This document shows positions 51,267-59,342 of a stretch of DNA of 64,000 nt, piece by piece; the stretch's first letter is position 1; each line of letters opens with the position of its first letter. The notes under the pieces are model-generated. The model ran no database searches. It had not been told where the DNA came from and saw nothing but the letters and a program-made list of their open reading frames with translations. The stretch comes from Planomicrobium sp. Y74 (GTDB lineage: Bacteria > Bacillota > Bacilli > Bacillales_A > Planococcaceae): NCBI RefSeq assembly GCF_003668635.1, contig NZ_RCWH01000005.1, positions 1-64,000 of the forward strand, read 5' to 3'. A program made the position numbers and the translations under genes.

Positions 51267-52197
51267 AAATGATTTATTTCCCGGAGACGGCGATTTTTCG
51301 AAACTGGTGAAAAAAGCGCAGAGAAAGTCATTGATCCGCACTATATTAGTTTCGGTAATTGTGAGTGCTCTATTGTTTGCTGGTTTGATGTGGCTGGGGA
51401 CGTTTTTGATGTATAAAAATATGGAGGACGAAAACAATTACGATTACGCCACTGGCTCTATCCGAGGAGCGAATGTAGAAATGGGTGGGTCTCTGTTTAA
51501 TTACACACCGTTTTCAGCACATGCCATAACTTCTTCCACGAAATATGTGGCAGGCGTGCCGGTTCCTTGGGAAACTCGGGAAAAGGTCTTTACCATTTTC
51601 GGATCTTCGCGGCCGGTGCAGGCTCCTTCTTATTCAGGAAGTGGGAATATTGAAGATGACCGAATGGTGATGTATTTTCAGGGAGAGCGGCTGGTGGAAT
51701 TTTATTCACCGGAGCTCGATTATAAATTTGTACCGGATGAACGTGAGCTGCTGGAAGAAGCAGGGGAGAATCAAGTCGTGGAAATGGCGTTTTCGTTTGA
51801 TGCGGCTTATGGAGTAGAAGAAGTGGAAGAGATTTTTCTGGACCAGCTAAATTGGTATTGGGTGGATGTTAACGGGTCTGCAGACCAGGGGGAAGAACAA
51901 CAGCCGGTATATGGATATGAAGCTTACGGCTTTTTCCAAAATCGGGATGCTTTGGAGTCTGCAGAAGGCTTTATCCAGCAAATGGAGTGGCTGCGTGATG
52001 AAAAAGGCCATTTCCAAGAGGAGGCTGGACGAATTTACGATGTTGTCGGGGGCGCCAGTTCTTCCGAGGAAGTTCAGGCTGAGGAATTAGAAGTTTCAGG
52101 AGTCGTGGTTACCGGTTCTCCGGAAGAATTGATGGCTTTTTCCGAGCTTCCAATGATCCGGGCGGCCGTTTTGGGGGCAACCACTGATAAATATTAA
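51256..52197 (+). CDS. Anti-sigma factor, sigma-factor-regulator family
   Basis: A 313-residue membrane protein. The N-terminal cytoplasmic segment DFSKLVKKAQRKSLIRTILV leads into one transmembrane helix (residues 28-50), the pattern of sigma-regulator N domains, and residues 150-310 form a large external domain with AFSFDAAYGVEEVEEIFL. It should hold the ECF sigma factor at the membrane and sense an envelope signal. The start follows GGAGGCAAAGGT. A truncated copy of its N-terminal segment is at 52470. Confidence 0.85.
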   Translation: MKDKNDLFPGDGDFSKLVKKAQRKSLIRTILVSVIVSALLFAGLMWLGTFLMYKNMEDENNYDYATGSIRGANVEMGGSLFNYTPFSAHAITSSTKYVAGVPVPWETREKVFTIFGSSRPVQAPSYSGSGNIEDDRMVMYFQGERLVEFYSPELDYKFVPDERELLEEAGENQVVEMAFSFDAAYGVEEVEEIFLDQLNWYWVDVNGSADQGEEQQPVYGYEAYGFFQNRDALESAEGFIQQMEWLRDEKGHFQEEAGRIYDVVGGASSSEEVQAEELEVSGVVVTGSPEELMAFSELPMIRAAVLGATTDKY

Positions 52198-52213
52198 GAT
52201 TTCGAATTAATTG

Positions 52214-52246
52214 GAGGCTTTTCGCTCAGCGAAAAGCTTCTTTTTT
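52214..52246 (+). terminator. Terminator hairpin next to array D
   Basis: GCTTTTCGCT-C-AGCGAAAAGC (52217-52237) followed by TTCTTTTTT ends the sigma operon. Its core is identical to the hairpin at 36706-36726. Confidence 0.82.
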
Positions 52247-52292
52247 GGTTTTTAAGGCATTGGCGTAGCGGAAAATGGGAGGAGAAGTAATT

Positions 52293-52386
52293 TGCGTGCG
52301 ATTAAAATGAAATGCGTGCGATTAGACACGGCTTGCGTGCGATTAATTCAGAATGCGTGCGATTAAATACATTTTGCGTGCGATTA
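52293..52386 (-). repeat. Intergenic array D: five units, inverse complement of the array C core
   Basis: TGCGTGCGATTA cores start at 52293, 52313, 52334, 52354 and 52375, spacing 20, 21, 20 and 21 bp. Read on the minus strand they are AATCGCACGCAAA, the core of array C, and the hairpin at 52217 then lies downstream of the array as in C. Confidence 0.85.
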
Positions 52387-52420
52387 GCAAAAAAGTCGGC
52401 AAATACGATTGGCGTATGTT

Positions 52421-52446
52421 GTTCACCTTTCCCTCAGACAAACGTT
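52421..52446 (+). promoter_or_regulatory. Second copy of the ECF promoter
   Basis: GTTCAC (52421-52426), 16 bp, CGTT (52443-52446). The 14-base stretch TTGTTCACCTTTCC and the following AACGTTT are identical to the promoter at 50711-50739. Confidence 0.6.
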
Positions 52447-52469
52447 TTAAAGATGAAAGGGGCTAAGAC

Positions 52470-52649
52470 ATGGGAAGAATATTGGTAGTTCAATCGAAAA
52501 ATGAACATTTTAGCTTGTTAGTCAAGCGCGCGAGAAAGCGAGCCGTGCTGAAAACTATTTTAATTTCAGCAGGCACCAGTTTCTTGTTTCATTGCTTGAT
52601 TCGTGAAAAGTTTCTTGGACATAGAGAGAAAGGGTGGAAGAGATGTTGA
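52470..52649 (+). CDS. Remnant of an anti-sigma factor N-terminus (59 residues)
   Basis: ATG 52470 follows AAAGGGG and opens a 59-residue frame. Its middle, HFSLLVKRARKRAVLKTILI, matches the cytoplasmic segment DFSKLVKKAQRKSLIRTILV of the anti-sigma factor at 51256 in about half of the positions, followed by a short hydrophobic stretch and then a random tail. It is either a decayed paralogue or a small membrane peptide that still binds the sigma factor. It overlaps the start of the next gene by seven bases. Confidence 0.6.
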   Translation: MGRILVVQSKNEHFSLLVKRARKRAVLKTILISAGTSFLFHCLIREKFLGHREKGWKRC

Positions 52650-53029
52650 AATCGAAAGTCACGTTAGCTGTGGGAAGTGTAATAGGGATATTTATCGTTG
52701 TTTATGGGACGGCACTATTAATGGGATTACTTTTTGATGCGTATCTGTTTGAAGGTGGATTAACGAATTTAAACTATGGGCTATTGGCGTTATTATGTGC
52801 TTTCCCATTTGCAGTGATTGCTGCAGTTGGAAGAAATAATGATGAAAGTAAAAGAGCTTTGATCAACAGTGCTTTATTGTTTTCAGTATTATTCGTATTG
52901 GTCCATCTGGTGCTGGTCTTGTCCACGGAAATCATGGATGCCGGCAGGATAATGGTGATTTTCCCGGTGAGCGCGTTGCTGCTGGCAGTGGTTTTGTATT
53001 TAACGGCAGGAAAAGAAAAGGCTGTGTAA
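52643..53029 (+). CDS. Small membrane protein, hypothetical
   Basis: A 128-residue protein with four transmembrane helices (about 8-32, 42-60, 75-95 and 102-122). ATG 52643 is eight bases from AAAGGG. It lies within the end of the anti-sigma remnant and should be transcribed from the ECF promoter at 52421, which would place it in the third ECF regulon. No family recognised. Confidence 0.7.
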   Translation: MLKSKVTLAVGSVIGIFIVVYGTALLMGLLFDAYLFEGGLTNLNYGLLALLCAFPFAVIAAVGRNNDESKRALINSALLFSVLFVLVHLVLVLSTEIMDAGRIMVIFPVSALLLAVVLYLTAGKEKAV

Positions 53030-53204
53030 TAGTTACAGGAAGGGCTAAGCAATTGAACCTTTCCTTTTTATTTTAAGTAAATATTTTTGAAGAGCTTTAA
53101 TGAAAAAGTTATAAGTAAATCTGAATATCATTGTTATAATAAATAAAGAGAATAGTTGGAAGTTATTACCTTGTTTTACAGGTAAGTTAGTTCGTTATAA
53201 AAAG

Positions 53205-53416
53205 GTGGTGGAAGGCTACGAAAATAATTTCACACGAGAAGAATTTGAATTTATTCAAGAAAATGATCCGGATACGATAAAACAAGTGACACTCTTTCAA
53301 TATAACCAGCAGACCTAAGTAATCATGATGTCGCCGGAACCGAAAAATTGAAAGTTTTCGATGTGGAGAGAATGCCGGAAGAGGCAAGGGAATTCTTCTT
53401 GGAGTTAGGACAATAA
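53205..53416 (+). pseudogene. Small frameshifted gene remnant
   Basis: A frame reading VVEGYENNFTREEFEFIQEN and on to QVTLFQYNQ stops at 53319-53321 (TAA), while the -1 frame continues smoothly with ADLSNHDVAGTEKLKVFDVE and RMPEEAREFFLELGQ to 53416. The two parts have the same composition and look like one protein broken by a one-base change near 53313. No good start is present (GTG 53205 has a poor site). No family recognised. Confidence 0.5.
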
Positions 53417-53435
53417 AACTAAAGGGGAAAATAAA

Positions 53436-53669
53436 ATGAATGATGCACTTTACATAAATCTCGGGGATATTGTTGCGACGATTTTTTTACTGGGCGTGCC
53501 TGCGATCTTATTCTTTGTTTTCTACAGAGCATTCAAGCTCGATAAGAAAAAAGCGAGCGAGCGGCTGGAAAAAGAGAAGGAAAATACGATTCTTCTGCAA
53601 AAGCACTTAGACGAATTGAATGAACGGGTAAAAATCCTTGAAACCAAATTGAAAGATCTGAATCGATAA
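53436..53669 (+). CDS. Small single-pass membrane protein with coiled coil
   Basis: A 77-residue protein: residues 10-31 form a transmembrane helix (DIVATIFLLGVPAILFFVFY), then residues 35-77 a highly charged coiled coil (KKKASERLEKEKENTILLQK, LDELNERVKILETKLKDLNR). ATG behind AAAGGGGAAA. A perfect palindromic terminator follows at 53677. Function unknown. Confidence 0.75.
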   Translation: MNDALYINLGDIVATIFLLGVPAILFFVFYRAFKLDKKKASERLEKEKENTILLQKHLDELNERVKILETKLKDLNR

Positions 53670-53676
53670 AATGAAA

Positions 53677-53700
53677 AAGCCTTAGCGGCCGCTAAGGCTT
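53677..53700 (+). terminator. Perfect palindromic terminator
   Basis: AAGCCTTAGCGG and CCGCTAAGGCTT form a 24 bp perfect palindrome followed by CCTTT, eight bases after the stop of the coiled-coil gene. Confidence 0.75.
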
Positions 53701-53717
53701 CCTTTAAAATCATTGGA

Positions 53718-53738
53718 GTTTTTCGCACAGCGAAAAAC
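53718..53738. repeat. Hairpin related to those beside arrays C and D
   Basis: GTTTTTCGC (53718-53726) and GCGAAAAAC (53730-53738) with loop ACA. It shares the TTTTCGC-GCGAAAA core and the leading TTGGAG with the hairpin at 52217. Confidence 0.6.
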
Positions 53739-53840
53739 ATCCACTGTTGCACTTTGAACTAGGCGAGAGGCCGAGCGATTTATCATACTGTTACCTGGTT
53801 TGACGGAACGCTTCGTGTGGTTTTTCCAGAAGAATGGATT

Positions 53841-53912
53841 TACTGTCCGGAACAGGCTAAATACTGTCCGGAAAATGAAAATACTGTCCTGAGAACGAAA
53901 ATACTGTCCTGA
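53841..53912 (+). repeat. Intergenic array E: four units with core TACTGTCC
   Basis: Cores TACTGTCC start at 53841, 53862, 53882 and 53902, spacing 21, 20 and 20 bp. They continue as GGAA in the first two units and TGA in the last two. The core differs from arrays A-D but the period is the same. Confidence 0.83.
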
Positions 53913-53930
53913 AGCCGGAATCACCATAAA

Positions 53931-53964
53931 AATGCCAGTCCCGCACTCAAGCGGGACTGGCATT
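53931..53964 (-). terminator. Terminator of the SDR gene
   Basis: AATGCCAGTCCCGC (53931-53944) and GCGGGACTGGCATT (53951-53964) form a perfect 14 bp stem; on the minus strand ATTTTTATGG follows. Confidence 0.8.
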
Positions 53965-53974
53965 TCGAGTTGAT

Positions 53975-54095
53975 CTATGTCCAGACTCCAGCGGCCCAGC
54001 TCCTCGGGTCATAAGCCGGTCCAATTACGTGGCAAAACCCGCCACTACATTGTTCCGTCTTATGCCTGTCAGAGCTTAGCGAGCGCCTTCGTTTT
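53975..54095. repeat. Nested-palindrome interspersed repeat (Bacillales type)
   Basis: Three nested perfect stems: AGCTC (53998-54002) with GAGCT (54072-54076), CATAAG (54010-54015) with CTTATG (54059-54064), GTGGC (54029-54033) with GCCAC (54041-54045). The wording CCAGACTCCAGCGGCCCAGC, CTCGGGTCATAAGCC and CTTATGCCTGTC matches, from memory, an interspersed intergenic repeat common in Bacillales. Confidence 0.65.
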
Positions 54096-54099
54096 CTAA

Positions 54100-54861
54100 T
54101 TAGAACGCAGATGTCCAACCAGCATCAGCTGTTACAACCGTGCCATTCACGAAGCTTGCTTCGTCTGAAGCCAGGAATAATGCTACTTGAGCAAGTTCTT
54201 CAGGCTTGCCGATGCGTGGAATGACGCCTTGAACCGCTTGCAGACGGCCTGCGCCGAATTGGCTGACATTCTTCATTGTAGAAGAGATGTTGGTTTCTAC
54301 AGCCCCCGGTGCGATTGCGTTGCAGCGGATGCCTGAGTTTGCGTACATGTAACCAGTGTTTTTCGTCAATCCGACAACAGCATGTTTCGAAGCGCCATAT
54401 GCAGCACCTGCGTGAGCACCGTTCAATCCGCCTGTTGATGCTGTGTTGACGATGACGCCTTTGCCTTTTTCAAGGAAAATCGGAATCGCTTTACGGGTAG
54501 CGCGCATGACACCTTTCGTGTTTACATCAAAAATCATGTCCCACTTTTCATCTGTGATCTCGCCGACTGGCTCGAAGCCGTCCATGATGCCGGCGTTATT
54601 GACCAGGATGTCCAATGTGCCAAATTCATTTACTGCTGTATCAATCATGTTGTCGATATCTTCCTGGCTCATGACATTCACTTTCACCGCTTTGGCTGTT
54701 CCGCCGGTCGATGAAATGCCTTGCACCACCGCTTCAGCTCCGTCGAAATTCATATCCGCAACGACCACTTTCGCGCCTTCAGCCGCATACAATTCCGCAA
54801 TTGCCTTACCCATTCCGGATGCAGCTCCAGTAACTACCGCAACTTTACCTTCTAATCTCAT
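54100..54861 (-). CDS. SDR family oxidoreductase
   Basis: A 253-residue classical short-chain dehydrogenase. The NAD(P) motif is TGAASGMGKAIAELYAAEGA, then NNAGIMDG, the catalytic Ser in NTASTGGLNG, and Y-x3-K in AAYGASKHAVVGL. The motif Asp (VVADMNF) at the end of strand 2 favours NAD(H). ATG 54861 lies eight bases from GAGGAGG; a longer frame is unsupported. It is divergent from a TetR-type regulator that probably controls it. Substrate unknown. Confidence 0.92.
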   Translation of the reverse strand: MRLEGKVAVVTGAASGMGKAIAELYAAEGAKVVVADMNFDGAEAVVQGISSTGGTAKAVKVNVMSQEDIDNMIDTAVNEFGTLDILVNNAGIMDGFEPVGEITDEKWDMIFDVNTKGVMRATRKAIPIFLEKGKGVIVNTASTGGLNGAHAGAAYGASKHAVVGLTKNTGYMYANSGIRCNAIAPGAVETNISSTMKNVSQFGAGRLQAVQGVIPRIGKPEELAQVALFLASDEASFVNGTVVTADAGWTSAF

Positions 54862-54880
54862 CAATAAAACCTCCTCATAT

Positions 54881-54962
54881 TTAATGAACAAGTGTACAAT
54901 AAAATTATATTCGTTCAATGTAAGAACATTCAATAAACAAAAAAGCAGGAAATGTTCATTAA
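54881..54962. promoter_or_regulatory. Candidate operators between the SDR and TetR genes
   Basis: TTAATGAACA (54881-54890) and its inverse complement TGTTCATTAA (54953-54962) stand 62 bp apart, with a further GAACATT at 54924-54930. The repeated TGTTC/GAACA half sites lie where the two divergent promoters must be, fitting TetR-type control of both genes. Confidence 0.4.
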
Positions 54963-55002
54963 CGTACAAAACAATAGAATCTGTTCGCTAAGAGGTGAAA
55001 AA

Positions 55003-55560
55003 GTGAAAACAGACATGCGGGTATTCAAGACAAAAGACGCTTTGCGGAAAGCACTCATGCATTTATTGGAACAAAAGAGCTTGAACTCGATTTCTGTCAC
55101 GGAATTGTGCCAGCTGGCAAAGGTCAACCGAGGGACATTTTATGCACATTACGGCCAGGTTGAAAATCTGTTCGAGGAATACTTCAAAACCATCATGAAA
55201 GACTTGGCGGATTCCTATCAGGAACCGTATAAGCATGTTCAGCATCTGCTTTCTAGAAATGTGAATCCGTCCACCATCCGCATCTTCCACCATATCGAAA
55301 AGTACGAAACATTCTACCGGATTGTTTTTTCAAAAACGGTGCCGCTGTCCTATTATTACCTGCTCTTTGATCATGTCCAAAACTTAATCAAGACTGATGT
55401 CAGCGAACATTATCTCAACGGAATCGACATCGATATCTCGATGGTGAGCGCTTATCAGGCTAACGCGATTCTGGGTCTCGCAATTGAGTGGCACCGACAG
55501 GATTTCAAACAAAGCGCTGAAGAAATGAACCGGCTGCTGGTCAGGATTTTAAGTATATAA
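55003..55560 (+). CDS. TetR/AcrR-family transcriptional regulator
   Basis: A 186-residue regulator. GTG 55003 follows AGAGGTGAAAA. The helix-turn-helix is ISVTELCQLAKVNRGTFYAHYG and the C-terminal ligand domain is helical and close to the DhaS-type TetR_C group. It is transcribed away from the SDR gene with about 140 bp between them, the standard layout for a local repressor. Ligand unknown. The next gene starts 24 bp after its stop. Confidence 0.88.
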   Translation: MKTDMRVFKTKDALRKALMHLLEQKSLNSISVTELCQLAKVNRGTFYAHYGQVENLFEEYFKTIMKDLADSYQEPYKHVQHLLSRNVNPSTIRIFHHIEKYETFYRIVFSKTVPLSYYYLLFDHVQNLIKTDVSEHYLNGIDIDISMVSAYQANAILGLAIEWHRQDFKQSAEEMNRLLVRILSI

Positions 55561-55584
55561 ATGTATGAGGAAAAGAGGATCCAT

Positions 55585-56436
55585 ATGAATACAACGGAAT
55601 ACCCTACTTTATTGACAGCACCAGAACTTAAAGAAATACTGAAACAGATTCAAACCGGAGAAAAAGAATGGGACGGAGAGGATGGAGATATACTCATCGC
55701 ATCAATGCTTGAGCATATCGGTTCAACAGACAGCAAGCTGCGCGACGCATATATCTACGGGACATTCTGTAAGTTGGAGATGGAAAAGAAACTGGACGAC
55801 AGCTTGCTGAAGGAACTGCTTGATACTTGTTTAACAGAGGATATGCTGTTCAAAGGCATCGGGGAAGCAGGGACGGATTCGGTATTTACAAGGTCTTTTA
55901 CAACCCTATTGATCGCCGTTGTACTTTACAGTGATAATGAATCGAACTTTTTGTCAGTAGATAAAATAAACGAAGTCAAAAATAAAATGATTGTTTATAT
56001 AAACGCCGAAAAAGATTTGAGAGGGTTTGTCTCTGGAAAAGGCTGGGCACACAGCATTGCCCACGCAGCAGATGTGTTTGATGAGTTGGCTAAAAGTCGT
56101 TTCGCAGACGCGGAAATGTTTGCGGAACTTTTGAGTCCACTTTGGAAAAAGGCTTTTGTTTCTGACACAGTCTATATCCATGATGAAGAAGAACGTATAC
56201 TCAACCCCATTGTAGAGATGTTGAAAAGGGGATTGGACTTTCATGTTGCTGAGAGCTTGCTGGAGGAATTGCCTGCAGATATGGAAAAGCGAAAAGCGCA
56301 GCTGGAAGAAGAGGATTACTGGTTTTTAATTGCCAATGCCAAGGGTTTCCTGAAAAGTTTCTACATTCAAATTGACGATTCATCGGAGTTGTCAGAACTC
56401 CAAGAGAGTATCCGAAGCTGTTTAGCTCAACTTTGA
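55585..56436 (+). CDS. DUF2785 domain protein
   Basis: A 283-residue protein of DUF2785, marked by DLRGFVSGKGWAHSIAHAAD followed by a helical tail. ATG 55585 follows AAGAGG; an upstream ATG directly at the tetR stop has no site. It is a soluble, mostly helical protein, perhaps with HEAT-like repeats. It may be cotranscribed with the TetR gene. Function unknown. Confidence 0.8.
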   Translation: MNTTEYPTLLTAPELKEILKQIQTGEKEWDGEDGDILIASMLEHIGSTDSKLRDAYIYGTFCKLEMEKKLDDSLLKELLDTCLTEDMLFKGIGEAGTDSVFTRSFTTLLIAVVLYSDNESNFLSVDKINEVKNKMIVYINAEKDLRGFVSGKGWAHSIAHAADVFDELAKSRFADAEMFAELLSPLWKKAFVSDTVYIHDEEERILNPIVEMLKRGLDFHVAESLLEELPADMEKRKAQLEEEDYWFLIANAKGFLKSFYIQIDDSSELSELQESIRSCLAQL

Positions 56437-56470
56437 GTACATTCAAATCGATGCATAAGGGGTGACTTTA

Positions 56471-57055
56471 ATGGAGAAAATGAAAACTGACCGGCTTTAT
56501 TTGCGTGATTTCCAGGAAGACGATTGGGGCGCAGTCCATAAATACGCATCGCTGGAACAAGTCAGCAGGAATCAGCCATGGGGGCCAAATACAATAGAAG
56601 AAACGAAGGCATTTGTGGAGGAAGCTTTGGCGGATTCAAAGAAGACGCCGAGAACCCGCTACATCTTTGCAATCGTTTTAAAAGAGCATGAAGAACTGAT
56701 AGGCGCTGTAGAGATTAACATCAGGAGCGCAGCAAATAAGTCAGGTGAAATTGGTTATATCGTCAATCCGGATCATTGGGGCAAAGGGGTAGCCACAGAA
56801 GCTGCGTCCCTGATGATCGGCTTCGGTTTCAATGGATTGAAGCTTCACCGCATTTATGCGACATGTGCTCCTGGAAATGAAGGTTCACGTAAAGTGCTGG
56901 AAAAGCTGGGCATGCATTTTGAAGGCAGGATGCGGGAGACTGTGCTGCTGAGAGACGGTTGGCGCGACTCGAATTTGTTCAGTGTATTGGCGGGGGAATG
57001 GCTGGGGAAAAGAAGCGCTACAAAGAGTAAGGATGATAGGGAAGATGGCTATTAA
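56471..57055 (+). CDS. GNAT acetyltransferase (RimJ/RimL type)
   Basis: A 194-residue GNAT protein. Motif A is IGYIVNPDHWGKGVATEAAS and the following HRIYATCAPGNEGSRKVLEK with LGMHFEGRMRETVLLRDGWR is typical of RimJ-like enzymes. ATG 56471 lies eight bases from AAGGGG. The APH-type gene begins inside its last codons. Substrate unknown. Confidence 0.88.
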   Translation: MEKMKTDRLYLRDFQEDDWGAVHKYASLEQVSRNQPWGPNTIEETKAFVEEALADSKKTPRTRYIFAIVLKEHEELIGAVEINIRSAANKSGEIGYIVNPDHWGKGVATEAASLMIGFGFNGLKLHRIYATCAPGNEGSRKVLEKLGMHFEGRMRETVLLRDGWRDSNLFSVLAGEWLGKRSATKSKDDREDGY

Positions 57056-57893
57056 AAAGATAATCCTAGAACTTATTGAAAAAAATATAATACCAGCAGA
57101 ACCAGCAGAATTTAAAAAACTGAGCGGCGGAACTGTCAGTGAGCTGTATCTTTTGAAAGTAAATGACTTAGAGTATGTGCTGAAGTTGAACGACCCGGCC
57201 GTTACTGAACCTGAAGCATTATTCCTGGATACATATGAAGAAGTTGGATTGCTGCCAAAGATCCTTTATGCTGCACCATCCAAAACTTGTATCGTTTATT
57301 CATTCATAAGTGGATCGACTGACTATAATGGAAGCAGCAAAAAAGAAGTTTTGAAAGAGTTGGCGGAAGGGCTCCTCAATAAGTATACGGCCGCTTCTTC
57401 TGAATCGGGCTGGGGCTGGGTGGATTCGCGGTCAGCTTCCTGGCAGGATTTTTTAAGAAATGAAGTAAGCTATGCGCAGAAGGCAATCGGCTCTTTGCTT
57501 GGACCAGCTGATCATCAATTTATTGCTGACCTTGTCGGGAAAGTTGAACCGAATACTGAATCTTATTTATTGCACGGAGACTGCGGTTTCCATAATTTCA
57601 TTTTTGACGAACAAAATTTAGTTGGCGTTATTGATCCTGCTCCAGTTATCGGAGCTCCGGGTTATGATTTGGTCTATGCATTTTGTTCAACACCCGATGA
57701 TTTAACAAAAGAGACTTTCGACTATGCAATCAATTGGTTGGACGAAAGACCGACAAATACATATGAACTCGTGCTCATCGGCTTGTATCTCAGAATCGCA
57801 TTGTGCTGCAAACACCATCCTGATGATTTGGCTCTCTATTTAAAAGCGTGGTCCAAATGGTTGGAGATAACAGGGAATGCAACAAAGCATTAG
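57045..57893 (+). CDS. APH-family phosphotransferase
   Basis: A 282-residue aminoglycoside phosphotransferase-fold protein. Catalytic loop LLHGDCGFHNFIF (H-G-D-x4-N) and metal segment VGVIDPAPVIGAPGYDLVYA, where Pro replaces the usual aromatic residue after ID. ATG 57045 is taken; ATG 57033 is also possible. It overlaps the GNAT gene by 11 bases, making a GNAT-APH pair like that at 30.4-31.7 kb. Substrate unknown. Confidence 0.83.
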   Translation: MAIKKIILELIEKNIIPAEPAEFKKLSGGTVSELYLLKVNDLEYVLKLNDPAVTEPEALFLDTYEEVGLLPKILYAAPSKTCIVYSFISGSTDYNGSSKKEVLKELAEGLLNKYTAASSESGWGWVDSRSASWQDFLRNEVSYAQKAIGSLLGPADHQFIADLVGKVEPNTESYLLHGDCGFHNFIFDEQNLVGVIDPAPVIGAPGYDLVYAFCSTPDDLTKETFDYAINWLDERPTNTYELVLIGLYLRIALCCKHHPDDLALYLKAWSKWLEITGNATKH

Positions 57894-57898
57894 AAAAA

Positions 57899-57943
57899 CT
57901 GCACCCCCATTGTTAGTTGTATCTAACAACGGGGGTGCAGTTT
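57899..57943. terminator. Strong bidirectional terminator
   Basis: CTGCACCCCCATTGTTAG (57899-57916) pairs with CTAACAACGGGGGTGCAG (57923-57940) with one mismatch, followed by TTT on the plus strand. It lies between the convergent APH and xylanase genes. Confidence 0.8.
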
Positions 57944-58010
57944 AGTATGGGGGCCTTTTTGAGTTCGGCGTTAAGGATTTAATTCAACGTTGTCCTACAG
58001 CTGCTTTTTA

Positions 58011-59210
<1,200 letters not shown>

Positions 59211-59252
59211 CTACCTCCATTCGCCAGTTTTAAGCTCACACCGCAAAATATA

Positions 59253-59264
59253 GAAAGCGCTTTC
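59253..59264 (-). promoter_or_regulatory. CRE site (CcpA) upstream of xynA
   Basis: GAAAGCGCTTTC is a perfect palindrome matching the core of the catabolite-responsive element. It lies about 40 bp downstream of the likely xynA start of transcription, a road-block position for CcpA. Confidence 0.75.
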
Positions 59265-59300
59265 AAAATATAAAAAATATCGCTATGTAAACTCAAATTG

Positions 59301-59329
59301 ATTATAGCAGTGACAATTTAGTTTGTATA
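59301..59329 (-). promoter_or_regulatory. xynA promoter with extended -10
   Basis: On the minus strand TGC-TATAAT ends at 59301 (hexamer 59306-59301), an extended -10, with a weak -35 TATACA 17 bp upstream that overlaps the XylR-like operator. Confidence 0.6.
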
Positions 59330-59342
59330 TCGAATAAACTAA
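59318..59342. promoter_or_regulatory. XylR-like operator
   Basis: Arms TTAGTTT (59318-59324) and AAACTAA (59336-59342) are perfect inverse complements with 11 bp between them, closely matching the 25 bp XylR operators of Bacillus. It covers the -35 region of xynA. Confidence 0.7.

Noticed and set aside
31857-53912. CRISPR interpretation of the periodic arrays
   Set aside because: Cores are only 8-13 bp, spacers 7-12 bp, and there are no cas genes; CRISPR repeats and spacers are about 30 bp each.
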